DNA of 64,000 nucleotides from Solirubrobacteraceae bacterium (GTDB lineage Bacteria > Actinomycetota > Thermoleophilia > Solirubrobacterales > Solirubrobacteraceae), in assembly GCA_031177685.1 (NCBI GenBank), contig JAPSGI010000006.1:62001-126000 (forward strand), in the 5' to 3' direction. The position numbers were made by a program, and so were the translations under genes. Shown here piece by piece: positions 35,496 to 44,480 of the stretch. The stretch's first letter is position 1. Every line of letters starts with the position of its first letter. A model generated the notes under the pieces. It was not told the origin of the DNA and made no database searches. It saw only the letters and a program-made list of their open reading frames with translations.

Positions 35496-38081
35496 GTGGC
35501 CCCCGAACGCGACGAGCTCTTCCTGATCGACGGGAATTCCCTCGCCTACCGGGCATTCTTCGCGCTCCCGGAGGAGATCGCGACGTCGGACGGCTTCCAC
35601 ACCAACGCGATCTTCGGCTTCGCCTCGATGCTCGTGAAGATCCTCACGGACATGGGCCCCAAGGCGACCGTCGTGGTGTGGGACGCGGGCTACACCGGCC
35701 GCAAGGAGATCTACGAGGAGTACAAGGCGCAGCGCACCACGCGCCCCGATCTGCTCAAGGAGCAGTGGCCGCACCTGGCCCCGCTCGTGGAGGCGTTCGG
35801 GTATCGCAACGTGTCCGTGGAGGGGTACGAGGCCGACGACGTGATCGCCTCGATCGTGGAGAAGGCCAAGGCGCAGGACGTCCCGGTGATGGTCGTCACC
35901 GGCGACCGCGACGCCTACCAGCTGGTGGACGACTCGCGCGTGAAGATCATGACCACGTCGCGCGGGATCACGGACACCCGCGTGTACGACCGCGACGGCG
36001 TGGTCGAGCGCTACGGGATCGAGCCGCACCTGATCCCCGACTTCATCGGGCTCAAGGGCGACACCTCCGACAACATCCCGGGCGTCCCGGGGATCGGCGA
36101 CAAGACGGCCGCGCAGCTGCTGCAGCAGTTCGGCTCGCTGGAGGGCGTGCTGGAGAACGTGGAGCAGATCTCCGGCGCCAAGCGCAAGCAGAACCTGATC
36201 GAGCACGCCGAGGATGCGCGCATCTCCAAGCGGCTGGCCACGATGGTGCGCGACATCGAGGTGCCGGTCGACCCCGCGGCCGAGCTCTCGCGCGAGCCCG
36301 ACCGCTCGCGGCTGCGCGAGGTCTTCCGGCGCTTCGAGCTGCGCGACCCGCTGCGCCGCCTGGAGGAGGCGCTGGACATGGCGGAGGCGGCGCCGCTGCC
36401 CGCACCCGGCGGCGACCTGACGATCCGCGCGCCGGTGCGCCAGGCGCCGGTGGGCCAGGTCGGCGCGCTGCGCGGTCCGGGCCCGGTCGCGCTGGCGGTG
36501 CGCCCGCCCGAGCAGCCCGAGGGCGCGCTGTTCGCCGAGGGCGCCTGGCGCTACGGCGCCTTCGCGGGCGGCGAGCAGGCGCTGGCCGGGGAGGTGCCCG
36601 GCCCCGAGGAGCTGGTCGCCGCGGCGGGCGACCGGCCGGTGGCGGCGCACGACGCCAAGTCGCTGCGCGCCGTCCCGCCCAACCTGGCGCACGACACGAT
36701 GGTGGCGGCGTACCTGATCGACCCCGCCGCGCGCGCCTATCCGTTCGACGAGCTGTGCTCGGACCGCGGCGTGGAGTGCGAGGTGGACGACCCGGCGGCG
36801 CGCGACGCGGTCCTCGTCCATTGGCTGGCGCAGTGGCAGCGCGAGGTGCTGCGCGAGCGCGAGGCGGAATGGCTGTTCGACGAGATCGAGCTCCCGCTGG
36901 TGCACGTCCTGCGCGAGATGGAGATCGCGGGCGTACGCCTGGACACCGAGCGCCTGGCGGAGATCTCGCAGCGCGTGCGGGCCGCCGCGCTGGAGCTCGA
37001 GCGCGCGATTCACGCGCTGGCCGGCGAGGAGTTCACGATCGGCTCGCCCCAGCAGCTCTCCGAGGTGCTGTTCGGGAAGCTGGGGTTGTCGCGCAAGCGC
37101 CGCGGCAAGACCGGCTACTCGACCGACGCGCGGGTCCTGCAGGCCATCCGCGACGAGCACGAGATCATCCCCAAGATCGAGCGCTGGCGCGAGCTGACCA
37201 AGCTCGAGTCGACGTACCTGGAGGCGCTGCCCGCCCTGATCGCCGACGACGGGCGCCTGCACACGACGTTCAACCAGGCCGCGACGACGACGGGGCGCCT
37301 GTCGTCCACGGACCCCAACCTGCAGAACATCCCGATCCGCACGGAGCTGGGCCGCGAGATCCGCGCCTGCTTCGTGGCCGAGCCCGGCAACGTGCTGGTC
37401 TCGGCCGACTACTCGCAGGTGGAGCTGCGCGTGCTGGCCCACATCGCGCAGGAGCCCGCGCTGCGCGAGATCTTCGAGCGCGGCGAGGACGTGCACACCG
37501 CGACCGCGGGCGAGGTGCTGGGGCTGGCGCCCGACGAGGTCGACGCGGGCGCGCGCTCCAAGGCCAAGATGATCAACTACGGCATCGTCTACGGGCTGTC
37601 GGGCTTCGGGCTGGCCGACCGCCTGCAGATCCCGCGCGAGGAGGCCGACGCGTTCATCGAGACCTACCTGGACCGCTTCCCGGCGGTGCGGCGGTTCATC
37701 GAGGCGACGATCGCCTTCGCCACCGAGGAGGGCTACGTGCGCACGCTGTTCGGCCGGCGCCGGCGCATCCCCGAGCTGCGGGCGCGCAACCGCCAGACGA
37801 AGCTGCTGGGCGAGCGCCTGGCGGTGAACACGATCATCCAGGGGACCGCGGCGGACGTCATCAAGGTCGCGATGGTGCGCGCGCACCGGGCGCTGGCCGA
37901 GGCCGGCCTGACCACCCGCCTGGTGCTGCAGATCCACGACGAGCTGCTGTTCGAGGGCCCGGCCGGCGAGGCGCAGGACGCGATGCTGGTAGTGCGCGCT
38001 GCCATGGAGGGCGCGGCCGAGCTCGACCCGCCGCTGGCGGTGGACATCGGCGCCGGGCCGAACTGGATGGAGGCGAAGTAG
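35496..38081 (+). CDS. polA: DNA polymerase I
   Basis: The 861-residue protein has an N-terminal 5' nuclease domain (about residues 1-290; I-D-G-N-S-L-A-Y-R, Y-K-A-Q-R, V-T-G-D-R-D, G-L-K-G-D-T-S-D-N-I-P-G-V-P-G-I-G), a middle proofreading domain and a C-terminal polymerase domain with motif A D-Y-S-Q-V-E-L-R, motif B K-x-x-N-Y-G-I-V-Y-G and motif C Q-I-H-D-E-L. The middle domain lacks the D-x-E and other metal residues, so 3'-5' proofreading is probably lost. It works in gap filling and excision repair. GTG 35496 follows the -10 box by seven bases. Confidence 0.97.
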   Translation: MAPERDELFLIDGNSLAYRAFFALPEEIATSDGFHTNAIFGFASMLVKILTDMGPKATVVVWDAGYTGRKEIYEEYKAQRTTRPDLLKEQWPHLAPLVEAFGYRNVSVEGYEADDVIASIVEKAKAQDVPVMVVTGDRDAYQLVDDSRVKIMTTSRGITDTRVYDRDGVVERYGIEPHLIPDFIGLKGDTSDNIPGVPGIGDKTAAQLLQQFGSLEGVLENVEQISGAKRKQNLIEHAEDARISKRLATMVRDIEVPVDPAAELSREPDRSRLREVFRRFELRDPLRRLEEALDMAEAAPLPAPGGDLTIRAPVRQAPVGQVGALRGPGPVALAVRPPEQPEGALFAEGAWRYGAFAGGEQALAGEVPGPEELVAAAGDRPVAAHDAKSLRAVPPNLAHDTMVAAYLIDPAARAYPFDELCSDRGVECEVDDPAARDAVLVHWLAQWQREVLREREAEWLFDEIELPLVHVLREMEIAGVRLDTERLAEISQRVRAAALELERAIHALAGEEFTIGSPQQLSEVLFGKLGLSRKRRGKTGYSTDARVLQAIRDEHEIIPKIERWRELTKLESTYLEALPALIADDGRLHTTFNQAATTTGRLSSTDPNLQNIPIRTELGREIRACFVAEPGNVLVSADYSQVELRVLAHIAQEPALREIFERGEDVHTATAGEVLGLAPDEVDAGARSKAKMINYGIVYGLSGFGLADRLQIPREEADAFIETYLDRFPAVRRFIEATIAFATEEGYVRTLFGRRRRIPELRARNRQTKLLGERLAVNTIIQGTAADVIKVAMVRAHRALAEAGLTTRLVLQIHDELLFEGPAGEAQDAMLVVRAAMEGAAELDPPLAVDIGAGPNWMEAK

Positions 38082-38525
38082 GTGGATCGCGGCGGGGCCG
38101 TGCTGCTGACCGCCGCCGTGGGCGGGCTCATCGCGCTGCAGGCGCCGATCAACTCGATGCTGGGCAAGTCCGTCGGGACGTGGCAGGCCGCGGCGGTCTC
38201 CTTCGGGATCGGCACGGTCCTGCTGGCGACGATCGTCACGCTCGCCGGCGGCGGCTGGGGCGACCTGGACGGCCTGCGCGGCGCGCCGTGGTACTACCTG
38301 GTCGGCGGCCTGCTCGGCGCGGCGTACGTCACCACGGTGCTGGTCACCGTGCGCTCGCTGGGGGCCGGCGGGGTGACCGCCGCGACGATCTCCGGGCAGC
38401 TCACGATGTCGCTGGTGGTCGACCAGCTCGGGTGGCTGGGGGTAGAGCGCGAGCCGATCACGGCGCCCCGGATCCTCGGCGTGGTCATGCTGGCCGCCGG
38501 CACCTATCTGGTCGTGCGCGACTGA
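38082..38525 (+). CDS. DMT/YdcZ-like (DUF606) membrane protein
   Basis: The 147-residue protein has about five hydrophobic helices, with A-L-Q-A-P-I-N-S-M-L-G near the start and the G-G-V-T-A-A-T-I-S-G-Q-L block that is typical of the YdcZ family. It abuts polA with no gap. Family members are thought to be small transporters or half-size permeases; substrate unknown. GTG at 38082 is the only sensible start. Confidence 0.8.
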   Translation: MDRGGAVLLTAAVGGLIALQAPINSMLGKSVGTWQAAAVSFGIGTVLLATIVTLAGGGWGDLDGLRGAPWYYLVGGLLGAAYVTTVLVTVRSLGAGGVTAATISGQLTMSLVVDQLGWLGVEREPITAPRILGVVMLAAGTYLVVRD

Positions 38526-38527
38526 GT

Positions 38528-38533
38528 TACAAT
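38528..38533 (+). promoter_or_regulatory. -10 box before the 91-residue membrane protein
   Basis: TACAAT lies 30 bases before the ATG at 38564, which has its own AGGAGG. This gene is therefore of the leadered type. Confidence 0.45.
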
Positions 38534-38563
38534 CGCCACGAAGTCTTTCGCAGGAGGTCCTCC

Positions 38564-38839
38564 ATGGCCACGCTCCACATGCCGCATCCTCCCGAGCGGC
38601 TCACCGTGCTGGCCGCCTTCATCACGCAGGCGTTCTGGGTTCTGAGCGCCGGCATCGTGCTCATGTACGGGTTCTTCGTCCTCCTTGGGGCGATCGCCCC
38701 CGGCGACGTGGGCGCGGTGTCCGCGGCCGTCGTGGCGCTGCTGGTGCTGGCGGCGGCCCGCTCCTGGGCCGCGGCGCATCGCGCGAGCCGCGAGCGCGAC
38801 CCGCGCCTGGTGCGGGCGCGGGAGCGGCGCGGGTTCTGA
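38564..38839 (+). CDS. Small two-helix membrane protein
   Basis: The 91-residue protein starts at ATG 38564, six bases after a perfect AGGAGG (38552-38557). It has a hydrophilic first dozen residues, two hydrophobic helices (about residues 18-40 and 47-65), and a basic tail with many Arg. Unlike most genes here it has a strong ribosome site. No family recognised. Confidence 0.75.
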   Translation: MATLHMPHPPERLTVLAAFITQAFWVLSAGIVLMYGFFVLLGAIAPGDVGAVSAAVVALLVLAAARSWAAAHRASRERDPRLVRARERRGF

Positions 38840-38849
38840 GGCAAACCCT

Positions 38850-38877
38850 GGGGTGGGCGCCCTGGTGCGCCCGCCCC
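38850..38877 (+). terminator. Stem-loop after the 91-residue membrane protein
   Basis: Bases 38850-38859 pair with 38868-38877 (nine G/C pairs and one G-U) around an 8-base loop. No U-run follows, so it may be a G/C-only terminator. Confidence 0.5.
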
Positions 38878-38899
38878 GGGCGGCCGCCATGCTGTGGGC

Positions 38900-39721
38900 A
38901 TGACGGTCCGCTCTCTCCTGGCGCTCGCCGCTGCTGCGCTCGCCGTGGCCGGATGCGGCGGGGGCGACGGCGGCGGCGCCGAGCGCCGGCCCGCGCCCGA
39001 GCCCAAGGCGCCGCTGGCGCAGACCGTCGCGCAGTGGGAGCGCGCCGTGGCGAGCGGCGAGTGCCGCGCCTACGCGCCGCTCGCGCTGACCTTCACCCGG
39101 CCCGAGCAGGCCACCCCGGGCGCCCCGCCCGTGGCCGACGAGTGCCGCTTCTATGCCGAGCAGCTGCCGCGCTGGACGGGGATCGACCTGCGCCGGACGA
39201 GGCAGTTCGGCACCGCGGCGCTTGCGGAGGGCCCCGGGCCCCGGCGCGGCCCCTACACCAACCACACGGCGATCTTCGTGCTGGACTGGGACGGGCGCTA
39301 CCGCTTCTGGGGAACGAACGCGTCCGACCCGCAGATCGGGACCCAGCCCAAGTCCGGCGTGGACTTCCAGGCCACGGCGGACGCCTTCGTGAAGGCGGTG
39401 CGCGACCGCGACTGCGCGGCGTTCCTGCGCGTGGCCATGCCGGGCGGCGACTTCTTCCGCGGCACCCGCAACACGCGCGAGGCGTGCGACACCGTCTTTC
39501 GCGGCCGCAACCTGGCGCCGCAGCTGCGGGCCGATCCGGGTGCGGAGCCCGAGCCGCTCGGCGAGACGCTGGACCTCGGGTTCTTCGGCGTCGCGACCAA
39601 GCGCAACTACTACACGCTGATCGTCGGCACGCGGCCGACGGACGTGCCGGCCGCGCAGTTCCGCGGCAAGCCGGCCGCGCTCGTCCTCAACTACTTCCCC
39701 AACTACCGCCCGGTGGGCTAG
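38900..39721 (+). CDS. Secreted lipoprotein of unknown function
   Basis: The 273-residue protein has a lipoprotein signal (A-V-A-G-C near residues 15-19) followed by a Gly-rich linker and a domain with paired cysteines (S-G-E-C-R-A, D-E-C-R-F, R-D-C-A-A-F, E-A-C-D-T) that look like disulfides. Two similar half-modules appear to repeat: each has a short helix near an acidic D-C/E-C. I recognise no family. ATG 38900 is preferred over GTG 38894. It is convergent with and overlaps the next gene by four bases. Confidence 0.75.
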   Translation: MTVRSLLALAAAALAVAGCGGGDGGGAERRPAPEPKAPLAQTVAQWERAVASGECRAYAPLALTFTRPEQATPGAPPVADECRFYAEQLPRWTGIDLRRTRQFGTAALAEGPGPRRGPYTNHTAIFVLDWDGRYRFWGTNASDPQIGTQPKSGVDFQATADAFVKAVRDRDCAAFLRVAMPGGDFFRGTRNTREACDTVFRGRNLAPQLRADPGAEPEPLGETLDLGFFGVATKRNYYTLIVGTRPTDVPAAQFRGKPAALVLNYFPNYRPVG

Positions 39722-40851
39722 GCCGCCACGGCGACGCGGCGGTCGGCGGCCGGCGCCGGGCCGGCGAACTCAGGCGGGGCGATGCGCAGGTAATGGCCGA
39801 AGAACCAGTCGGTGACGCCCTGGCGGCCGAAGCCCTGCAGCACGCGCACCAGCGCGCGCGGCGGGATGCGCGGGACGAGGTCCTGCACGCGCTTCATCGC
39901 CTCGAACTTCCACCGGTGCTCCGCGCTGAACGCGTGGTAGCGGCGCAGCGCCTCCTCGCGCGTCCGGCGCCCCTCCACGACGGCGCGCAGCTCGCGCCCG
40001 CAGGCGATGCCGAAGTACAGCGCGGTGCGGATCCCCTCGGCGGTGACCGGGATGCAGTGGCCGGCGCTGTCGCCGGCGAAGAACACGCCGCCCTCCGTGG
40101 CGGGCCGGATGCGGTGGGGGATCCAGTTGCCCTGGTAGCGCACGGGGGGCACGCCGAGGTCCTGCGCCAGCTGGACGGTCTCCGCCTTCACCGGCGGCCG
40201 GGGATCGAAGGAGCCGACGCCCACGCGCAGCTCGCCGTCGGCCGGGAAGCTCCAGGCGTAGCCCGCGCGCACGTAGCGGCGGTCGATCCACAGCTCCATG
40301 TCCTCGCCGCGCCCGTGCGGGTGGACCTCCAGCCCTCGCGACAGGAAGGCCTCGGGCGGCTGCACGTTGTCGCCGAGCCCCAGGATGCGCCGCCAGCCCA
40401 GCGCATCCACGATCAGCGGTGCGCGCAGGTCGCCGCGGTCGGTGCGCACGCCGCCGGGGATGCGGCCCTCGACCTTCGCGGTCTCGAACTCCGCGTGCCC
40501 CGCGCTCTGGGCGCGCAGCAGCGCGCACAGCGTGCGGTAGTCGAAGGTGGAGAAGGTCCAGGGCAGCTTCCAGCGCACGCTGCCGTGCGGCGTGTGCAGG
40601 ACCAGGTCGCCGAACGTCTGCTGCAGCGACTCCTCCAGTCCCATGGCGCGCAGCCAGGTGGTCGGGATGCCGCAGGCCGAGGTCTGGCGCTCCCCGACCT
40701 CGTAGCGGTCGAGGATCAGCGTGCGCGCGCCGGAGCCCGCCAGCTCGCGCGCCACGGCGAGGCCCGCGAAGCTGGCGCCGCAGATCAGGACGTCGTAGTC
40801 GCCGGAGAGCGGGGTGCGGTCGGTTCCCCGCTTGGTCTCGCGTCGCGGCAT
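39718..40851 (-). CDS. Geranylgeranyl-reductase-like FAD oxidoreductase
   Basis: The 377-residue flavoprotein starts with D-V-L-I-C-G-A-S-F-A-G-L (FAD fold), has C-G-I-P-T-T-W-L near residue 60, and G-G-V-F-F-A-G-D-S-A-G-H-C-I-P-V-T-A-E-G-I as the second FAD motif. This set matches the geranylgeranyl reductase/halogenase-like group; possible substrates are isoprenoid chains of lipids or quinones. A TATGAT box lies eight bases before its ATG. Confidence 0.85.
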   Translation of the reverse strand: MPRRETKRGTDRTPLSGDYDVLICGASFAGLAVARELAGSGARTLILDRYEVGERQTSACGIPTTWLRAMGLEESLQQTFGDLVLHTPHGSVRWKLPWTFSTFDYRTLCALLRAQSAGHAEFETAKVEGRIPGGVRTDRGDLRAPLIVDALGWRRILGLGDNVQPPEAFLSRGLEVHPHGRGEDMELWIDRRYVRAGYAWSFPADGELRVGVGSFDPRPPVKAETVQLAQDLGVPPVRYQGNWIPHRIRPATEGGVFFAGDSAGHCIPVTAEGIRTALYFGIACGRELRAVVEGRRTREEALRRYHAFSAEHRWKFEAMKRVQDLVPRIPPRALVRVLQGFGRQGVTDWFFGHYLRIAPPEFAGPAPAADRRVAVAA

Positions 40852-40859
40852 GGCGGCGG

Positions 40860-40865
40860 ATCATA
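40860..40865 (-). promoter_or_regulatory. -10 box of the flavoprotein gene, leaderless layout
   Basis: TATGAT (40865-40860) is eight bases before the ATG at 40851. The intervening sequence, CCGCCGCC, is the same as before the DUF47 gene at 57974. Confidence 0.5.
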
Positions 40866-40880
40866 GGACGGTTCCTTCGC

Positions 40881-40886
40881 TAACCT
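40881..40886 (+). promoter_or_regulatory. -10 box of rpsA, leaderless layout
   Basis: TAACCT ends nine bases before the ATG at 40896. It diverges from the flavoprotein promoter only 15 bases away. Confidence 0.5.
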
Positions 40887-40895
40887 CCTCCCCTC

Positions 40896-42344
40896 ATGGC
40901 CGAAGTCACAACCGCCCCACCGCCCGACGCGAAGGTCGTCGACGGCTCCGACGGCCTCCTCCTGGAGATCGACGGGCAGATCGTCCCCAACTACGACGCG
41001 ACGCTGTCGCCCTTCTCCGAGGGCGACGTCGTGAGCGGCAAGGTGGTGCGGATCGACAACGACGAGGTGCTCGTCGACATCGGCTACAAGTCCGAGGGCG
41101 TCATCCCCTCCAACGAGCTGTCGATCCGCAAGTCGGTCGACCCCTCCGACGAGGTGGAGCTCGGCGAGGAGGTCGACGCGCTCGTCCTCACCAAGGAGGA
41201 CCAGGACGGCCGCCTGATCCTCTCCAAGAAGCGCGCCCGCTTCGAGAAGGCGTGGCGGCGCATCGAGGCGGCGGCCGAGTCCGGCGAGCCCGTCACGGGC
41301 AGCGTGATCGAGGTCGTCAAGGGCGGTCTGATCATCGACCTCGGCGTGCGCGGCTTCCTGCCGGCGTCGCTGGTCGACATCCGCCGCGTCCCGCACCTCG
41401 ACGAGTACCTGGGCACCGACATCGAGTGCAAGGTCATCGAGCTCAACCGCTCGCGCAACAACGTCGTGCTCTCGCGCCGCGCGGTGCTGGAGGAGGAGCG
41501 CAAGGAGGTCCGCCAGCAGATCCTCGACCGCCTCCAGCCGGGGATGGTCGTGGAGGGCCAGATCTCCAACATCGTGGACTTCGGGGCGTTCGTGGACCTC
41601 GACGGGATCGACGGCCTCATCCACATCTCCGAGCTGTCGTGGTCGCACGTCAACCACCCGAGCGAGATCCTCAACATCGGCGACACCGTGTCGGTGAAGG
41701 TCCTCGACATAGACCGCGATCGCCAGCGCATCTCATTGGGCCTCAAGCAGACGCAGGAGGACCCGTGGCAGCGTGTCGTGGACACCTACAACGTCAACGA
41801 CGAGCTCGAGGGCAAGGTCACCAAGGTCGTCACCTTCGGCGCCTTCGTGGAGATCCTCGACGGCGTCGAGGGCCTCGTGCACATCTCCGAGCTGGCCACC
41901 CACCACGTCGAGAACCCGCGCGAGATCATCGAGCCGGGCGACGTGGTCCGCGTCAAGGTCCTGGAGATCGACGACGAGCGCCGCCGCCTGTCGCTCTCGA
42001 CCAAGCGCGTCGAGGGGCAGATCCTTCCGGTCGGCGGCCGTGCCCCGCTGGCGCCGCAGCCCCCGCCCGAGGGCGAGGCGGGCGACGGCGAAGGGACGCT
42101 CGGGTCGATGCCCGACCTGGGGCTGTCCGAGGAGGTCTTCGCCGAGGAGGCACCGCCCGCGGAAGCGGCCGCCGCCGAGCCCGCGCCCGCGCCCGAGGCG
42201 GAGCCCGAGGCCGAGCAGCCTTCGCCCGAGCCCGAGCCCGAGCCCACGCCCGAGGCGGAGCCCGAGCCCGCGGCGGAGGCCGGGGAGCCGCCCGTCGCCG
42301 ACGGCAACGGCGCCCCGGAACGGGCCGAGGAGCGCGCGGGCTGA
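40896..42344 (+). CDS. rpsA: 30S ribosomal protein S1
   Basis: The 482-residue protein has four S1 RNA-binding domains between about residues 40 and 375, with G-x-V-V-x-I-D-x-x-x-V-x-V-D-I-G and F-G-A-F-V-D-L motifs; the third and fourth are the strongest (G-L-I-H-I-S-E-L, G-L-V-H-I-S-E-L). It ends in an unusual tail of about 80 residues made of Glu, Pro and Ala. S1 brings structured or poorly led mRNAs to the ribosome. Its stop overlaps a CTG that probably starts coaE. Confidence 0.96.
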   Translation: MAEVTTAPPPDAKVVDGSDGLLLEIDGQIVPNYDATLSPFSEGDVVSGKVVRIDNDEVLVDIGYKSEGVIPSNELSIRKSVDPSDEVELGEEVDALVLTKEDQDGRLILSKKRARFEKAWRRIEAAAESGEPVTGSVIEVVKGGLIIDLGVRGFLPASLVDIRRVPHLDEYLGTDIECKVIELNRSRNNVVLSRRAVLEEERKEVRQQILDRLQPGMVVEGQISNIVDFGAFVDLDGIDGLIHISELSWSHVNHPSEILNIGDTVSVKVLDIDRDRQRISLGLKQTQEDPWQRVVDTYNVNDELEGKVTKVVTFGAFVEILDGVEGLVHISELATHHVENPREIIEPGDVVRVKVLEIDDERRRLSLSTKRVEGQILPVGGRAPLAPQPPPEGEAGDGEGTLGSMPDLGLSEEVFAEEAPPAEAAAAEPAPAPEAEPEAEQPSPEPEPEPTPEAEPEPAAEAGEPPVADGNGAPERAEERAG

Positions 42345-42928
42345 CCGCCTTCATCGGGCTGACCGGCGGGATCGGCGCCGGTAAGTCCGAGGCGCTCGCC
42401 GCGCTCGAGCGGCTGGGCGCGGCCACGCTGTCCACGGACGCGGTGGTGCACGAGCTGTACGGGCGCGACGAGGTCCGCGACGCCGTGGTGGGCCGCTGGG
42501 GGCCCGAGACCGCGCCCGGCGGTGTCGTGGACCGCGCCGAGGTTGCGCGCCGCGCCTTCGCGTCGCCGGAGGACCGGGCGTGGCTGGAGGGCCTGATCTG
42601 GCCCCGCGTGGGCGCCCGGATCGCCGCCTGGCGCGAGCAGGTGCTCGCCCGCGTGCCGGCGCCGCGCGCGGCGGTCATCGAGATCCCGCTGCTCTTCGAA
42701 TCGGGGATGGACGCGGCCTTCGACGCTACGATCGCGGTGATCGCGGACGAGTCCGTGCGCGCGCGCCGCGCGGGCGCACGGGGGCACGCCGCGGTCCCGG
42801 AGCGGTCCGCGCGCCAGCTCACTCAGGAGGAGAAGGCGCGGCGCGCGACTTACGCGGTGGTGAACGATGGCTCGATCGAACAGCTGCAGAGCAGGTTGTC
42901 CGCGATCCTGGACGGGCTGAGCCCGTGA
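42341..42928 (+). CDS. coaE: Dephospho-CoA kinase, CTG start
   Basis: The 195-residue P-loop kinase begins L-T-A-F-I-G-L-T-G-G-I-G-A-G-K-S; the Walker A motif is at residues 9-16, followed by the D-A-V-V-H-E-L-Y acid motif and the E-I-P-L-L-F-E-S-G stretch. It makes CoA from dephospho-CoA. No ATG, GTG or TTG lies between the rpsA coding region in this frame and the P-loop; the CTG at 42341 overlaps the rpsA stop as CTGA, exactly like the ATGA/GTGA junctions elsewhere, and is the best start. It overlaps the next gene as GTGA. Confidence 0.9.
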   Translation: MTAFIGLTGGIGAGKSEALAALERLGAATLSTDAVVHELYGRDEVRDAVVGRWGPETAPGGVVDRAEVARRAFASPEDRAWLEGLIWPRVGARIAAWREQVLARVPAPRAAVIEIPLLFESGMDAAFDATIAVIADESVRARRAGARGHAAVPERSARQLTQEEKARRATYAVVNDGSIEQLQSRLSAILDGLSP

Positions 42929-43500
42929 GGATCCGGCCCTTCCTGCTGGTCGTGTTCGCGGCGGTGGCCGCCGGCGCCGTCGTGGTGGTGGCGCCCATGG
43001 TCGACCGCGCCGTCACGGAGGTCACGCTCCCCCTGCGCCACGAGGACATCATCCGCCAGCAGGCGAGCGACAAGGACCTCGACCCGGCGCTCGTGGCGGC
43101 CGTGATCTACGCCGAGTCGAAGTTCCGCGACCGCACCTCGGCGACGGGCGCCAAGGGGCTGATGCAGATCCAGCCGGCAACCGCGCGCTTCATCGCGCGG
43201 CGCACGGGCGGGACGCGCTTCGACGTCGAGGACCTCGGCTCGCCGCAGATCAACATCCAGTACGGCACCTGGTACCTGCGCTACCTGCTGCGCCAGCACG
43301 AGGGCAACGTCGTGCTGGCGGTCGCCTCCTACAACGCCGGCGAGACCAACGTCGCGCGCTGGGTGGAGCGCTCCCGCCACACCGGGCGGGAGTTCAAGAT
43401 CGACGACATCCCGTTCCCGGAGACGCGCGCCTACGTCCGCCGCGTCCTGAAGGCCGAGGGCGACTACCGGCGCGAGTACGAGTCCGAGCTCGGGCTCTAG
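42925..43500 (+). CDS. Membrane-anchored lytic transglycosylase (SLT domain)
   Basis: The 191-residue protein has an N-terminal membrane anchor (about residues 5-24) and a compact SLT domain: catalytic Glu at residue 64 in I-Y-A-E-S-K-F, G-L-M-Q-I-Q-P-A-T-A, and A-S-Y-N-A-G-E-x-N-V-x-R-W. It would cleave peptidoglycan at the outer face of the membrane. GTG 42925 overlaps the coaE stop. Confidence 0.93.
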   Translation: MRIRPFLLVVFAAVAAGAVVVVAPMVDRAVTEVTLPLRHEDIIRQQASDKDLDPALVAAVIYAESKFRDRTSATGAKGLMQIQPATARFIARRTGGTRFDVEDLGSPQINIQYGTWYLRYLLRQHEGNVVLAVASYNAGETNVARWVERSRHTGREFKIDDIPFPETRAYVRRVLKAEGDYRREYESELGL

Positions 43501-44453
43501 CGCGAGGGCGCGTATGGCGCGGCGACCCGCCGGCCCACGAAGCAGTCCGGGCCCAGGCGCACCGCCTTGACGTGGCCGTGGTGGGCCAGGGCGTTGCGCG
43601 AGATCAGCACCACGCGCGTGGGGCCGACCTCCGAGCTCTGGAGCACGACGTCGTAGAGCCGAAATCCGAGCAGCCGCAGGACGGGACTGATCAGCACGAA
43701 CTTCGTCGAGACCACGAACGTCACGAAGACGAACAGGAGATAGAGCGTGACCGCGGGGCCGATCCAGCCGCCGCTGGTGTGAGCGAACCACACGATGCAG
43801 ATCGGGAAGACGTACGTGAAGGCGTAGTCGACGCCGAATCCGGTGGGGTCTCCGGGGTTGCGGACGCGCCACGACGTCGTCGATCTGCCGCGGGCGATGA
43901 GCGCCATCAGCGCCACGAGCTCGACCGCGACGACGCAGAAGCCAAAGGCCACGCCCGCCGCGAGGGCCGAGGTTCCCGCCCCGGCCGGGTCCGCGGCCAG
44001 GGGCGCGAGGAGGTCGCCCTGCGCGCCGATGGCGACGGCGCCCGCGGCGAGGACGGTGCCCGCGGCGACCGCGCCTCGTGGCCGTCCGCGGGGCACGAAG
44101 GCGGCGGTCACCGGAAAGGCGGCCACGGTGGCCAGCGCGACCAGCCACAGCGCCACGGGCAAGAGATCGGCCGTCGTCCAGCCCGCGGGCCACGTGGCGG
44201 CGAGGAACAGCACGGCCAGCGGTGCGTAGGCGACCACGAACAGCCCGGTCCGGCGCGCGAGCCTTCCGGCGACGTTCACGGGGGCGCGCTTGACGGGGTC
44301 CCGCTCGATCGGCTCGAACCGCACCCCGGCGCCGGGCGGCGGGACGGTCGCGCGCGAGTGCGGCCCGCGAATGTCGAGTAGTTCGCGCAGGCGCTCGCTC
44401 TGATCGACGATCAGAGGGTTCTTCCGGTAGCGCCGCTTCGGAGGTGAGAACAC
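43497..44453 (-). CDS. Multi-pass membrane protein of unknown function
   Basis: The 318-residue protein has a hydrophilic N-terminus of about 65 residues rich in Arg/Pro, then about six hydrophobic helices between residues 70 and 260, and a soluble C-terminus ending in [11 protein letters not shown]. The loop with [11 protein letters not shown] and a V-S-T-K-F-V-L-I motif is not one I recognise. GTG 44453 is used because the region before it lacks other starts; a GGGGAGA is about 12 bases upstream. It diverges from the methyltransferase gene. Confidence 0.65.
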   Translation of the reverse strand: MFSPPKRRYRKNPLIVDQSERLRELLDIRGPHSRATVPPPGAGVRFEPIERDPVKRAPVNVAGRLARRTGLFVVAYAPLAVLFLAATWPAGWTTADLLPVALWLVALATVAAFPVTAAFVPRGRPRGAVAAGTVLAAGAVAIGAQGDLLAPLAADPAGAGTSALAAGVAFGFCVVAVELVALMALIARGRSTTSWRVRNPGDPTGFGVDYAFTYVFPICIVWFAHTSGGWIGPAVTLYLLFVFVTFVVSTKFVLISPVLRLLGFRLYDVVLQSSEVGPTRVVLISRNALAHHGHVKAVRLGPDCFVGRRVAAPYAPSR

Positions 44454-44480
44454 GCCCGTTCCATTTCTCCCCCCAACCCA

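Noticed and set aside
35678-38839. A 1053-codon open frame on the plus strand
   Set aside because: It is an out-of-frame shadow of polA; only its last 92 codons (38564-38839) are a real gene with its own ribosome site.
42200-42300. Tandem DNA repeats in rpsA
   Set aside because: The repeated GAGCCC units encode the E-P-rich tail in frame and are part of the gene rather than a separate repeat feature.
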